From assembly GCA_043228905.1 (NCBI GenBank), contig JBHGNT010000001.1, positions 4,774,001-4,838,000 on the forward strand: a DNA stretch of 64,000 nt, in the 5' to 3' direction. The translations under genes were made by a program, and so were the position numbers. Under the pieces are notes generated by a model, which saw only the letters and a program-made list of their open reading frames with translations, was not told where the DNA came from and made no database searches. This document shows positions 25,546 to 38,397 of this stretch, in pieces; position 1 is the stretch's first letter, and the number at the start of each line of letters is the position of its first letter. This stretch comes from Azolla caroliniana (taxonomy: Eukaryota; Polypodiophyta).

Positions 25546-28500
25546 CTAGAAAACACCAGGAGGTATGCAAGACCATCGACTCCGTTGACGTCTCATGCGC
25601 TTTCGTCGGGTCGAATCACCCCAAGAACAGTGTGCCCTCAAGAGTGCATTTGGGTCTTGTTTAACACCCTTACAGGATTTGATGCCTTGTGGCTTGTCAA
25701 TGTTCTTTATCGGTTCGGATTCCCATCCCTCTTCTTTGAGCAAGTCATCGCCTCTATTTATACTATCTCTAGTTGATTTAACAAGCCCCTCAATGATTTG
25801 AAGATCCTCAATAACCTCTTGGCGTGAGAGGCACGACGCGCTAAGAAGCACATCTCTTTGGAAATCCTTATTTGCTTTCCCTCGCCTCGCAGATCTCCGT
25901 CGAATATTCGGAATTGGATTTGGTTCTTCCTCTACAAGATTGTTGCATCTCTTGGCTTGATGAATGCTTAAATCTGATGGCATGTCATTGAAGTTCAGTG
26001 GCTTTAGCATTAAGACCGCTGACTCAAATGGATCTAGCATTCTGCCTCCTTGTTCATCAAGACCATAGTTTTCCTCTTGAGGATTGGAAAAAAAGTCCTT
26101 TCGAGGAATGATATGGTCTTCCTCTTGAGGAATGATATAGTCTTCCTCTTGAGGAATGATGTCAGCTAGCCATTTTAAAGATCTTTCCTGGTCACCAAGC
26201 GTATTGGAATCTTTGGTAACAGCTGACGACTGAATATCTGATCCTAACCATAGCAAGAGCTGGGCAGCTTCAGTAACGTCATGCCCATTTGAAAGCATGC
26301 CAACATCATTCACATTCACAACTACAGATTCCTCATTTAAGTCAAATGAAAAAGCAACCGGAGAGGAGCACCTGAGCCTTAGAGATTCGGAACCATTGTT
26401 TTTTGCCATTTTACATGCATCTTCACAAAGCATTCCGACAATATTGTCCGGTTTCACATTTGGGCTTGACTCTCCACCACTCTGTTCCCCACTTATAGAT
26501 ATTGGAGCAATCATTACATGGCTATCAATACTTGTCAATCCCGAAACATCCGAGCTTTTTACACCTCCACAATGGCCACTCCCGTCATCGCTCCCAGAGT
26601 CGAGAAATTCGACATTTTGTGCTTTTCCAGAACAATCTAAAAAGGTATCACCATCCACAGTAGAGCTTCTTTCTTGCCCATCTTGATAAGAAGTGTTGGT
26701 ACCATATCTAGCATGCCATCCAGAGTTTTCAATAGGTATACTTACTACACTTTCCTCTTCTGGAAGTCCATTGCTCGGAACATTTAAGTCAAAACTGAAT
26801 TTGGTTGTGTTCATATCATCAATTAAATCAATCTTGTGAATTGATTTTACATTCGATACAATAGAGACAGTCTCTCCCTTTGGGGGAGACTGAGACTGAA
26901 GATTAACAGATGAGGCCTGTGGTGGAAGTTGAAAAATGTTATCAGGCTTCAAAGTTTGCTGCGTTGTTGATGACAGTGATGATGAGTAAACCTTTGGTAG
27001 CAACCATGTAGGCTTTCTTAAGAATTTATCTGATTCCATCGGGTTCAGACAAGAGTACTTAGTAGCACATCCTCCAAATGTTGTATTGTGTGTGTTCACA
27101 CATTGTAAAGGAGAAATTGGGTGAGATTGATCTGCGTGTTCTACCTCTAAAGGTACCTGTAGAAGCATGGAGAACAGGATGATGTGAGAAGTCATTATCC
27201 TATTATAAACAGACACGTAACCTTAAGTAGTCATGAATGTGTTGACACATACATGCTTGCTATTTCTGGCCTATAATGTGCAAATAGACATCAGGTTTCA
27301 TGGTATATAACGGGCCAAATGCCCTTATATGTGCTCTCTTCCCCTTTGGTTATCACATCTATCATGTGTGGCATTAACTAAACTAGAGTGCATGCATACA
27401 CTGGAGGTTCAATCACTTATTATGTGTGATTGCAAGATCTTAATTCAGGCCTTCCACACTAGCAAAGACACTTCATACACCAGGACACATCAGTCTAGAC
27501 AAATGTCTCTACAAATTTGATGCAGACGCAAACAATGTGTGGGAAACATGGATAAGAGCAAAACAATCACCTTAAGGAGCCAATGTGGTAATTTTGAGGT
27601 TCCTTGAGTATCCCTGCTAGATTCTTGGCCTAAAAGATGTGTGATTGGTTCCTCTTCAAAAGTTCTCTTTACACCCGTTAGGGATCTATTCAAAGAAGTA
27701 GAGATAAAATCAGAAGGAATATGTGGAGATGATGTTTCCCGTGAAACAAAGGAAGACTCCTGGAAAGAATTATTCATGGATCCTGCTTGGGGGAAAAGGA
27801 AGTTAACTTGTCTATAATGCTCTTGCATCCAGCAATTTGTGTTGTCCGTGATGCTCTCATTGACTGTAGTGTCCACTCTCACAGTGCCTGAAACCGACCT
27901 AAACGACTTCTGCTCCTCAATGTCCTCTTCACACTCTTCAGCAGGGCACTCCAAATCAACTACAGTTCGCCTCATTGTGGTATCAGTGGGAAATTTGGTG
28001 TAGTTTTCTTCTTTCAATGGCTTGTTTATATCAACCCAGCCCAAAAATGAAGGCAGCATTGTATGCATAGTATCGGCCTTGTAACCAAGATTAGCATCAA
28101 GAAGGGTATTTTCTCTAGGGATACCAGGATCATTATATGACAATGAGCTACTCGAAACTGGATGATGATGATGATGATGGACAGCCCAATCCACCATTAA
28201 GGACCTTTGAACTTGATAGAGACGATGGAGCTCATGAAGCTGCACAAACAAAAGAAAAAAATATTTGCATTGAAAAATGAGGATTTGGAAACAAAAAGAA
28301 ATGTAAGGAAAAATAGAACTCACCTGTTCTTTAAATGTAGACTCGTGCTCCATCATGGTCTGCTTCAACTGTGCCATATCATGTCCAAAAATATTTCCGG
28401 GTGTAGACACATGGCTTGATGTAGATGTTAACAATGTCAGCTTTGATTCTGCATGTCCGGGTGTAAATATCTCCCTATGTACAACATCATGCCCAACATA

Positions 28501-29310
28501 ATGTCCAGATGTGAACATCTCACTTGATTTGGGTGGCAACTTCCGATGAGCCACGTCATAGTCAATGTGATGTTCATGTATGGACATATCACTTGATTTA
28601 GTCACTACCATGGTTGGCTTCAATTGCCCAACATCTTGCCCAAAAAGATGTACAGGAGTGGACAAATTGCTTGATATGGGCAGCACCATTGTTTGATTAG
28701 ATTGTGCCATATCTTGCCCACAATGGTATCCAGGTGTAGACAAATCACCTGATTTGGGGAGAATCATATTCTGCTTCAATTCTGCCAAATCATGCCCAAA
28801 ATCGCATCCATGCATGGACATATCACTTGATCCAGGTGCCACCGTGGTCTTCTTTGCTTGTGACATGTCATGCCCAAGATTATCTACAAGTCTGTACCTG
28901 TTGCTTGATTCGGGCACTATCGTGCTGTCAGTCATAGAAGAGACATCAGGTACACCTTTAAGCACAGAGTCGTGCTCAACTATGGTACCTTTCAATTGTG
29001 GCACCACATCATACCCGAGATTATTTACAGTTGTTGTGAACATATTACTTGATTTGCCTAAGACTGCAGTCTTCTTCACATCTGCCACATCATGCCCAAG
29101 ATGACGGCCAGGTGTGAATACGTTGCTTGATTTAGGCATAGAAGGGAAAGCATGAAGGTCTTCAGTCTTAGCCTCTGGTATAGCCATGCTTTCATAGGAG
29201 GGCAAAGCAAAAGCTTCATATGCTTTTGTTTGTGTGTATGATTTTGTTCGTTTGCTAGAAAGTAAAGCCAGTGATCTCTTATCACACTTCATGTTTGCTC
29301 CCATAATCAT
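25546..29310 (-). CDS. Plant DUF863 domain protein with expanded N-terminal repeats
   Basis: Three exons on the minus strand (29310-28324, 28239-27571, 27156-25546) join in phase 0 and give 1088 residues. The DUF863 hallmark spans the first splice: LKQTMMEHESTFKEQ (315-329) continues as LHELHRLYQVQRSLM (330-344). DLECPAEE (about 424-431) matches the conserved DLELPADE block. The C-terminus has RRGKANKDFQRDVL, LSRQEVIEDLQ and WGDSTRRKRMRRQR (about 976-1076), the family's basic tail. Function of DUF863 proteins is not well known. The basic tail and Ser-rich disorder suggest a nuclear role, as inference. Odd points: nine copies of a 26-residue repeat in exon 1, a six-His run at 350-355, and an 84-nt first intron with no stop that would keep frame if retained. 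Start could be Met1 or Met3, since both are in frame. Confidence 0.85.
28351..29136 (-). repeat. About nine 26-residue tandem repeats in the DUF863 gene
   Basis: Residues 59-320 contain repeats with a consensus near PKSSDMSTPG, then H, two variable residues, GHDMAQLKQTMVL. Good copies start at about 59, 86, 133, 159, 185, 211, 238, 260 and 295. Only the last runs on into the conserved EHESTFKEQ/LHELHRLY block; the second keeps a partial copy (VEHDSVLK). The units have diverged from each other, so the array is not recent. It appears to be a reiteration of the segment that precedes the conserved DUF863 core. Confidence 0.8.
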
Positions 29311-30420
29311 GACATCTCTATGTACTTAACCTAAGATAACACAGACAGGTATATAAAGAGGGACAGAGAGAGATGGTGAGAAAAAGAGACCCTACAATGA
29401 ACTCTAATTCATATGAGCATAAGACGCTTGCATGAATCAAATGAAAACCCTTTTGCTATTCTTTTTCAGAAAAAAAAAAAATCTTCTCCTTGAGAGAGAA
29501 AATCTTAGCAGAATTCCCCTGCTTCCGAGATGTAACCTTAACAAAAGATGATCTGCTTCTGGAGAGGTCAAACCCTAGGAAAGCATAGTTCGTCCAGAGA
29601 GATTACAGACGATACCTTAGCAGAATCTTATGATTCTTGAGAAAGAATTTAAGTCAAGCAGAATCTGCTGATACTTGACAGAGAGGAAGTAACCCGAAGA
29701 AGAATCCCCTGCTTCTTGGAAAAGAGAAAGAAAACCGTAGTACAGAAGATCACCTCGCAACTAGAACACACAAGAAAACAACAAAGTTGCTCTTCTTCTC
29801 AGTAAAATCCATGTAATCGTACAGAATTTCCACATAAGAATCTGATTCTTGGGAGAGGCGGATGTGTGAGAGAATCCTAAAACATCAGGTAGACCCACTG
29901 CTACAAAAAGCGAAAAGCGAAATTGATCTCCTTCAATCCTCAATAAAATCTATGGAATCACACAAAATCCCCTTGGCCCTGATCTTGACAAAGAAACCCC
30001 AGAGAGAGAGAGAGAGATACCTAGAAAAAAGCAGATCGAGGCAGTATTAGGAAACACAAGAAGAAAAATGTTTCCGCTTCATTTCTTAGGGAAGCATATG
30101 GAATCTGGCAGGTTAGTGATTACACTGCGTGATTAAGAATGATTGACAGAGCCATCAAGCAAGCAAAAGAAAGTAAGGGGTCAAAGGGAGGATGATGATG
30201 GATATGGTGAGAGGAGGAAGGGGGGGGGGGGGGAGGAGGAGACAGAGTCAGAGATAGTCTAGAGAGAAACAGAGCAAGAGATACTCTGTTCTGTTCGACA
30301 GAGGAACTACACTCAGAGAGCATGAGAGAGAGACAGAGGATATCATCGAAAACAGACAGACAGAGAGAGAGAGAGAGAGAGAGGCTCAATGGACTCCAGG
30401 AGAATGGAGAGACCCTTACC
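29311..30420 (-). promoter_or_regulatory. Upstream region / 5' leader of the DUF863 gene
   Basis: Purine-rich on the plus strand, with a degenerate motif around GCAGAATC(T/C)(C/G)CTGCTTCTTG repeated several times between about 29490 and 29850, an AG run at 30001-30018, a G-homopolymer near 30220 and an AG run at 30362-30383. A 5'UTR intron in this stretch is plausible but no promoter element could be fixed. Confidence 0.4.
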
Positions 30421-30423
30421 ATG

Positions 30424-30930
30424 TATGACTATGTATGTATGTATGTCTATGTTTGCATGTATGTAGGTATGTATGTAGGTATGTATGTAGGTATGTATGT
30501 AGGTATGTATGTATGTATGTATGTATGTATGTATGTATGTATGTATGTCTATGTATGCATGCATACATACATACATACATACATATGTATGTATGTATGT
30601 ATGTATGTCTATGTATGCATGTATGTATGTATGTATGTATGTATGTATGTATGTATGTATGTCTATGTATGTATGTATGTATGTCTATGTATGTATGCAT
30701 GTATGTATGTATGTATGTATGTCTATGTATGTCTATGTATGTATGTATGTATGTCTATGTATGTATGCATGTATGTATGTATGTATGTATGTATGTCTAT
30801 GTATGTATGTCTATGTATGTATGTTTGTATGTATGTATGAATGTGTGTGTGTGTGTGTATGTATTTATGTATGTAAAACTTAAGTATGCATGTATGTGTG
30901 TGTGTATGCATGTATGCATGTATGTATGTG
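30424..30930. repeat. Long GTAT/TATG tetranucleotide microsatellite
   Basis: About 500 bp of GTAT repeats with scattered GTCT, GCAT and GTAG variants, and an internal inverted block (ACATACATAC) near 30562-30584 that makes a local palindrome. GT units follow at 30842-30858. All long open frames over this stretch on both strands (Met-Tyr-Val-Cys or Tyr-Ile-His-Thr repeats) are artefacts of the simple sequence. Confidence 0.97.
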
Positions 30931-32834
30931 ATGACGATGGTGATGGTGATGGTGATGACTCTCTTGATTGGATTCGATATGCTTCCTTTGAAGAATCCCA
31001 TGGGACCAACCCCTTACCCCCACCATTAGATTTAGCATTCTCCCAAAACAAGGCAAAAGTCTCACTTGTTTCTCCTCTAGGGATGTCCCTTCTAAAATTA
31101 AAGCATTGGCAATCCCTACTTTAGAGTGTCTAGTAGTGAGGAAGGATCCTATGGCACGCAAGGTTTCCTTTTTTTTGAAACCCCACTAAAAATGTTGTAA
31201 GAATAAAAGCAGCCCCTCCAACGACAATGCGAACCCACTAAAAAAGTCAAGTTCTTTTTCGGCCTTCGTACAAGTTTTTGACCATCAAACATGAACCCAA
31301 TTTCTCCATTGACCCCCATTCCTCCAACAGTCACACATAACCCTTATATTATCGAGCTCTAGCTCTAGCTCTAGCTCCATAAGCATAAAACCATTCAAAA
31401 GGAGGCAGCACTTTTCCCAATTAACAAATGCCCAAAGTTGTTGTATAATAACGCAAAAGGCTTTCACAGTTCAGCTAGTATCCTCCTCAACCATTGTACA
31501 AAGAAAAAATCAGTCCCCATGTGGAACGTGGTCATGTTTTGAAATCGGCATCAAAGGCAACCTCCTCACCATTTTCTACCAAAGAAATACATTCCCTGGA
31601 ATGGAACATGAGATTGTCATCTTGCATCCAACACTAAATGCTAATATTATGTACATAGGATAATGTGCCTTATACCTAATACCTTTACTACTAACAAACC
31701 TCTATCTTCAATCGTTGGTGTGCATCAAATGTTTTGTTATCAAATAAACAATATTTCCATCATTGATATGCCACCAATTCTAGGAATATGATATAGAAAA
31801 TGATCGCCAAATAATCATATCCAAGGGATATATGAAACATGGTTTGCATTGTCCTAAATGTCATGATGTGCTTCATTACTACTGTAAAGTAGAATTTTGC
31901 GTAGTTACCAAGCCAAACTTGAGACTTTCTTTTCCATTGTAATTCCTTTTAGTGGCATCGCCCAAAAAAGACCATATACACAAATGGTATGTCTAATGAG
32001 AGAACACTATAGCACGTATCATCTCTTGTCAAGACCAACAACTTATCACTTACTATTGGACATTGATCACCCTAGATCAACCCATTACAATAAGCAACAT
32101 GAGACACATTTATAACATGTGCATTCTCTCTCAAAATCAGCAAGTGATGAAGGCTTCTACTAAATTATTACTGTTATTTTGAGTGGTGTGATCTTGAACA
32201 GGACAACCTTGATGGATAAACATGAGCCAATTGAATCACCAGCATGAGAGTTAGACATATTCTTTGGTAAAGAGTATTTCTTTATACTACACTCACAAAG
32301 ATCATTGTCAAACTTAAAGGAAATTGGAAGGTTTGCATCAAAGGTCCATCATGTATTTCTTCTCGAAACCATTTATTATTGGCATAACCTTAAGGTCTGA
32401 TTATACAACCAATTATACTAGTTTTAGGGTATGCTAAGTGGGAAATTAGTTATCTTAGGACATGGGAGAAACCCATAACAACCTATGAGAAGTGGTGGGT
32501 TGGGATCCTAAGGTGTTTGCTTGTATAATGGGAACTAATTACACCCTTTTTTTCCTCATTTTTGCCCTAAAGAGATACACCTTGGTATTATAAAATCATA
32601 AGAAATACAAAAGTTGTGTTGGATAAAGGAGTATACCAACCAACTCCATTGTGCTCACATCATAGTGGATTTGATGTGTATATACAAGAACTACACATAT
32701 TTGTACACCATATCTCCAATATTTTTATGTTCTACTCCTCCCAAATTGCAAATGAGCATGCAATGTAACCTATACCACCGAAATCTGTAGCAACAAAATC
32801 CATAAATAAAGTTAGTAGGCATTGTTTCCCAAAA

Positions 32835-33232
32835 TGACAGGAACAATATACATCCATATTATGTGATCTCTATCTTCCCTAAAAATGAGCATTGAATCCC
32901 ATAACCTTTTAAAATGCATTTGCTTCCGGAAATCAACATTTGCATTGCCTATAAAACTTTCGTATTGACCACGTAATGCATGAATAAGTAACAACCAGAA
33001 TTCAGCAATTAAAACAAAAACATCATGAGTGATGTAGTAAAAACCTGATGTACATCGCGTGCCTTCCAAATTATCCACATGAGAATAGATTAAATTGTCT
33101 TCCAAATAATATCATCCCTAATTACACCCTTCATTACGGCATCTTGAGATATTGTCCAAAATATTGAAGCAAGGGGTTTGCCATAATGAGAGTGATTTCA
33201 AGTTGTGGATACCTTGAGTTTAAAAAGAAGAC
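32835..33232 (-). mobile_element. LINE 3'-end fragment, inverted copy of 45000-45385
   Basis: The reverse complement matches 45000-45385 closely over most of its length, in both coding (LLIHALRGQYESF, KQMHFKRLWDSM, REDRDHIIWMY) and non-coding parts. It carries the C-terminal region of a LINE ORF2-like protein with stops, so it is a remnant. Confidence 0.75.
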
Positions 33233-36200
33233 CTCTTTTAAGTACGCCAACTATGCCTTAAATCAAAATATTTAAGAAAATTGAAGACAATGGTATTATT
33301 CAATTTAGTAGAATTGCCACTAAAATGGATATAAAATTCTCACATTCTTCTAATGGCAAATGCTCAAATAGAGATGAAAACAACATCTAATTCATTGCAC
33401 ACTAGTGACTAAACCATGGAATTTTCTCTTGGCTACAAAACACAATAGAAAATAATATGCAATAATCTAAACATGGGTTTCCATATTCAAACTTAACTTT
33501 ATATGTGATTTTGACACCCTCATTGAATGTCCCATGATCCATCTAAATCCATGTTCTCGAGTCACTTTTCTAACATCTTCATGAAATTATACATCTTTAT
33601 AATGTCTTATTGCATGAAACTCTTCCGTTGTCATCATTGTCAAGTCACCCATCAAATTTAGGTTCATATGCAACGACATTCAAGCTTCACAAGCATAGTT
33701 GGATCAACATATCTATTTCCCAAATTCAATTGCCCCTTCTTGTGCATTTGTTGTTCTCACGGTCTAATAATCCATACAAAATTTGGTGGTTATTTATAAC
33801 TTTATTTTAACATTGATAGTGAGATGCATGGAGAAAGATGGAATTTTATAACTTATAAGCATACTTCTTGATGTGTCATGAAAAATTAAGATCCAACATA
33901 CAATTTGAATCGCCAAATTATTTAGCTTGAACATTACTTATCCAATTAAGGCTATACTAGCTTGTGGGAGAACAATATTAGTATTGATAGTAAATATTAT
34001 AAGAGAAGGGATCATTTTTAAGTGAAGTAAAAGCAAACAAATGTTTATGCAAGAGAGACCATATATATAAATCATATCAATTTTCTAAAGTCAATGTTGT
34101 AACAAATAAAAGATCAAAACTTGTGTCCTCCAACATAGAGTTACGAGTAAACAACTAATTAGGCTACAACTTTGGCATGTAGATTTTTTTCTCATTCAAG
34201 TTCTATAGTTATTCTCTTTGTCAACGACATGGGACAGTGTGATAACGTCCCAACAAGTAGATCTAATCATACCAAAATACTAAAATATAATTGGAGATCC
34301 AAAGGTTCATGATAATTACAAGGACATTATTCTTGGCACACTTTAGCCAAAAATACACATATAAATATTGGAGCATGACCTAAGTGAATGGTTTCAATAA
34401 GAAGGAACAATATCCAAATGGTAAGTTTTATTTCAAAAAAGGTCTACTATTATAGGTCATATCTTCAAACTAAGGGCAATTACAACGAAAACTTTGGCTA
34501 CATATTTTTTTGTAAGGCATTTGACACAATGTATCATTGCAATACAAGAGAATACGCATGAACAATTAGCTCAAGCATTGGGGTGAGTTTCTAAATGGGT
34601 TGAAAACTTAGTTTCTTGTTTTTCATGGAGGTATGCCTCATCTTCGTTACACTCTAATACTATACAATTTATCAAGGGCACCCTTTGTGAGCCTTATTTG
34701 CTCATGAATTCTTTTGTTTCCATTATCTTATTATACCATAATTCCTTTGATACTATCATTGTAGTTTCGGTGCTATTCGTCGACTTAAACTGCCTACTTG
34801 TATTCCTATCTCCAAGGGCATGACCAAGAGTAGGTTCCTAACTATCTTTTCCTACAAGGCGATATGGGACAATGCGATCATAGCATCAAACCCGACAAGT
34901 GGCTCCTTGTTGAGTTATTAGGCCTTGGGGTTGTGTATGTAGAGATGTGTTGGGTTTATTGAAGTTAGGGGTTTGTGTGCTCATAATGCAATTCTAGTAC
35001 CAAACCTCTAGGGGGTTCTATATCAAAGAACTTTAGGGGTGCAAATAAGCCATATTGAAATATTCAGCACTCCCACTGCCATTGGAGGAGTGATTTAACT
35101 TATGTGCTTGAATTGGTTATTGCCAAAGGTCGCATGTTGTTGTTCATGTCCTTATTAAGCCCAAGAGTATTTGTTGCAGAAATAATGTTCTTACTAGTAT
35201 GTAAAGATATTAAAGTTCTAAATTCAAATCTTTTTGTCTTCTTAGATAAAGGATTTCACGCCAAAACACAAATCTTCACATGAGCAATTTATATTACAAA
35301 TAACCTTATACGAATGAACCAAGAGCATGCTAATAGGCATTATCTTCTAAATTTGATGAGTGTGTGACAAATAAAATAAACCTTTATCAAAGGCTACATA
35401 TCATACAAGACATCAGGGTTTCTCTTTGTATTGTTTCAACTATACAAAACAATTAAGGTCAATATCTACGTTTTTCGCAATAAACCAATAAACTAACACT
35501 CACAAAAGAGAGTGTTTATTTTCATAGACACCTACAATATGGACATCATACTTTATTCTTCATGGATAAATTTTTTTAGAGTATAGTTTTGGGAATTTTC
35601 CTTTCGTTTGGGTCGCAAATGGTGCACTTAATATGGAAACTTGAGTGACTTGGTTGGTTATCTACCCCTAACACATAAATGTTCACATACATTGTTTTGT
35701 TTATCTTTTTCTTATCCTAACTTTATTTTACTTTGAGTAAAACCCTTTTTTTTATTGGATAACACCTACCTTCTTGTTTGGTCTCTCCTTTCTAAGCTTT
35801 CATATGCATAACTCTCACTCCATGTATCTCCTTACATTTTTCTTCTCAGTACTCGGAGGTTACACACACATGTACATTTTTCATCTTGTCGGTTGGTTTT
35901 GGTCTCTTACTAGGCATAAACCCATCATTCTCTCTCTCTCTAGGGGCCGCATACCTACATGCCTTTTGTATGCTTCTAGAATATAGATATTTTTAATGAA
36001 AGATTCAACAATGATGATGGTTGAAGTCAAGTGGACAAAATGTTAGTGTTTGTACTCCGTCAATGTTTTACGTACCTCAAATTTGTTGTTATATTGGGTA
36101 AAGTGCATAGGCTTAAAAAGTGTGAGGTTGAATGTTAAAAAATAATTCGAGGACTTGCCGAATCTTTCTTTATGTGAGAAGCTTAAACTCTCTTTTTCCC

Positions 36201-36723
36201 ATTTACATTCCTTTTTCAGTACTAGTCATGCTATAAAATCTCTCTCTCTCTCTCTCTATTTGTTGTCTCCATATCCCAATTCCAACATGATTGCCTTGAA
36301 GGTTTGAAGTTCACAATTTTAAGTTCAAAGGATATGATGTCAATCACTCTTACATGTGGGTGTTTGTCATTGTAATAATTTATTCTACAAATGACTTTCT
36401 TTTTTATATTGTAACCCGCCTAATTGAATGCTTAGATTATCAATTAGAGTATTTGAACATGTGGATTATAACTTCTTTATAATTTGTTCTCCTACATATA
36501 ATTTTCTTGGACAACTTTTCTTTGTACTACATTCATGTGTGCAACGAAAAACAAAAAGGGGTCTAGACTCTAGACAAGAAGAAATACATAGCAAGGTTTT
36601 CGTGAGGTGCATTTGAAGGTAAAAAGAGTATCTCTCCATTCATCTCGCAAAACCAAGCATTCATAGTCGGAAAAAAAACTAAGGTTCTTCCATTTCAATA
36701 AGTTCTCACATAAACATTAGGCC

Positions 36724-36725
<2 letters not shown>

Positions 36726-36759
<34 letters not shown>
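36726..36759. repeat. CT microsatellite
   Basis: About 17 CT units in intergenic DNA. A shorter CT run lies near 36237-36256. Confidence 0.95.
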
Positions 36760-36762
<3 letters not shown>

Positions 36763-38137
36763 TTTCTTGGTACAAATCCATACGATCACCTTTAATACAA
36801 CCCCAAGAGGATGGGGCCACAATTTGTGATCCCTCTTTATCACATGCATCACAAGATCAATTCATTTATGTTGAAATTGTGTGAATAAATGCACCTTTTT
36901 TGTATTGATATATGTACTTATGTATGCTTACTTTATGTACATAACAAGGAGCTTGAATATGCAATGAAGGAGAAATCATATGTTTGGTTCTAAAGAAATA
37001 CATATTTAGCATGTTAAAGAAATCATTGCTTCTCAATGGGAATGAAGGATGGGGTCAAAAATCTTCAAGTCCACTTCGAACGCAAATACCCAAAATGACG
37101 AATTTGATTGCATGAAGATTTTGGAAATGTCAATTTTGTTAGTAAGAAATTGATAGGAACTAGAAAATGCAACCAATGGAAGTTTATGAACTTGATCTTG
37201 CACATGTTTTGCATATGTCAATCATGTTGGCAAGAAAAGGCCCTTTGTGCTCAAGAGTCAAGACTCTTGATAGACGAAGTATTTCATACACTATCCATGT
37301 TATTATGAATTGAAAACATGATTAACATGAAAGATCTATGTTGCTCATGCTTACTCTATGTTTACTTAGATAATATTGATTGGTTATCACATAGATTATA
37401 TGGTAAATCTTGTAATATAATTATATTTATAGCGCATATATCAAACAAGATTATTTTATGTGTAATAGGTGAAATACGACAATATGCATTAAATATATTT
37501 ATATATAATATAAAAGGTGACACTCAATAGGTATACTTGCAACAATTGATGTTTCATGCCACGTGGGACAAGTATATATGTATTCTAAGGTAGTATTTTG
37601 ATAAGGTGGAGTGGTTTTAGTCTACTCCGAAACATATATCTGTCTTGATACATAGAACAAAAAAATGGAGGTAGTTAACATGTATGTAAAGTAATTTCTC
37701 GTATCACATTGGGACGTTTCTTAATACTAATGTAGTATCTTTCTTCATATATATATGGACTCTTAACATGCGGTAGTTATCTCTTGTGTATTCTTGTTTT
37801 CAATATTTCAATTAAAAACTCAATAATTCAATAATATTAACAATTAGTAACCTCTTTAAGTGCACACAACTGATGTTCTATTAGTAATTACCATGATATT
37901 AATTGATTGTAACGTCATCCTATGACTGTCGTTGAGAAAGAGTACACAAATAAGTAAAGGTGTTCAATGTAGGCCCTACAAAGTAAAAACCTAGTTGGTG
38001 TTTTTATTTTTATAAATGTGTGCGGGAGACCAAAATTATAATTGAAAATTTGAAAGTGCACACTGAGGTTGTGTTGTGAGAGGAATGTGTGTAGGGAATT
38101 GACCAGATTCACAATGTTTGGAAAGCAAATGCCATGA

Positions 38138-38397
38138 ACGCACCACATTGTATCAAAGTGTGATGTTTTGCCTCCAAACTTGTTCAAAGTCAAAATATGT
38201 ATAATTGATTAATCTCCTCACTTGTGCCCTAACATTGCATATCAGATTGAAGGAAATGTGACCTGAGACGCACCACATTGTATAAGAGTGTGATACTCTT
38301 TGCCTTCCAAACTTGTCCAGGTCATAATATGCATAATTGATGAATCACCTAACTTGTGCCCTAACATCCCATCTGACATCGAAGAAAATATAATTTG
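38138..38397. repeat. 130-bp tandem repeat, two copies
   Basis: Units begin at 38138 and 38268 with ACGCACCACATTGTAT and share AATTGAT(T/G)AAT, ACTTGTGCCCTAACAT and nearby segments. Divergence is moderate. No gene lies here. Confidence 0.8.

Noticed and set aside
30322-31161. Several long open frames on both strands with Met-Tyr-Val-Cys or Tyr-Ile-His-Thr repeats
   Set aside because: They are the six translations of a GTAT microsatellite, not proteins.
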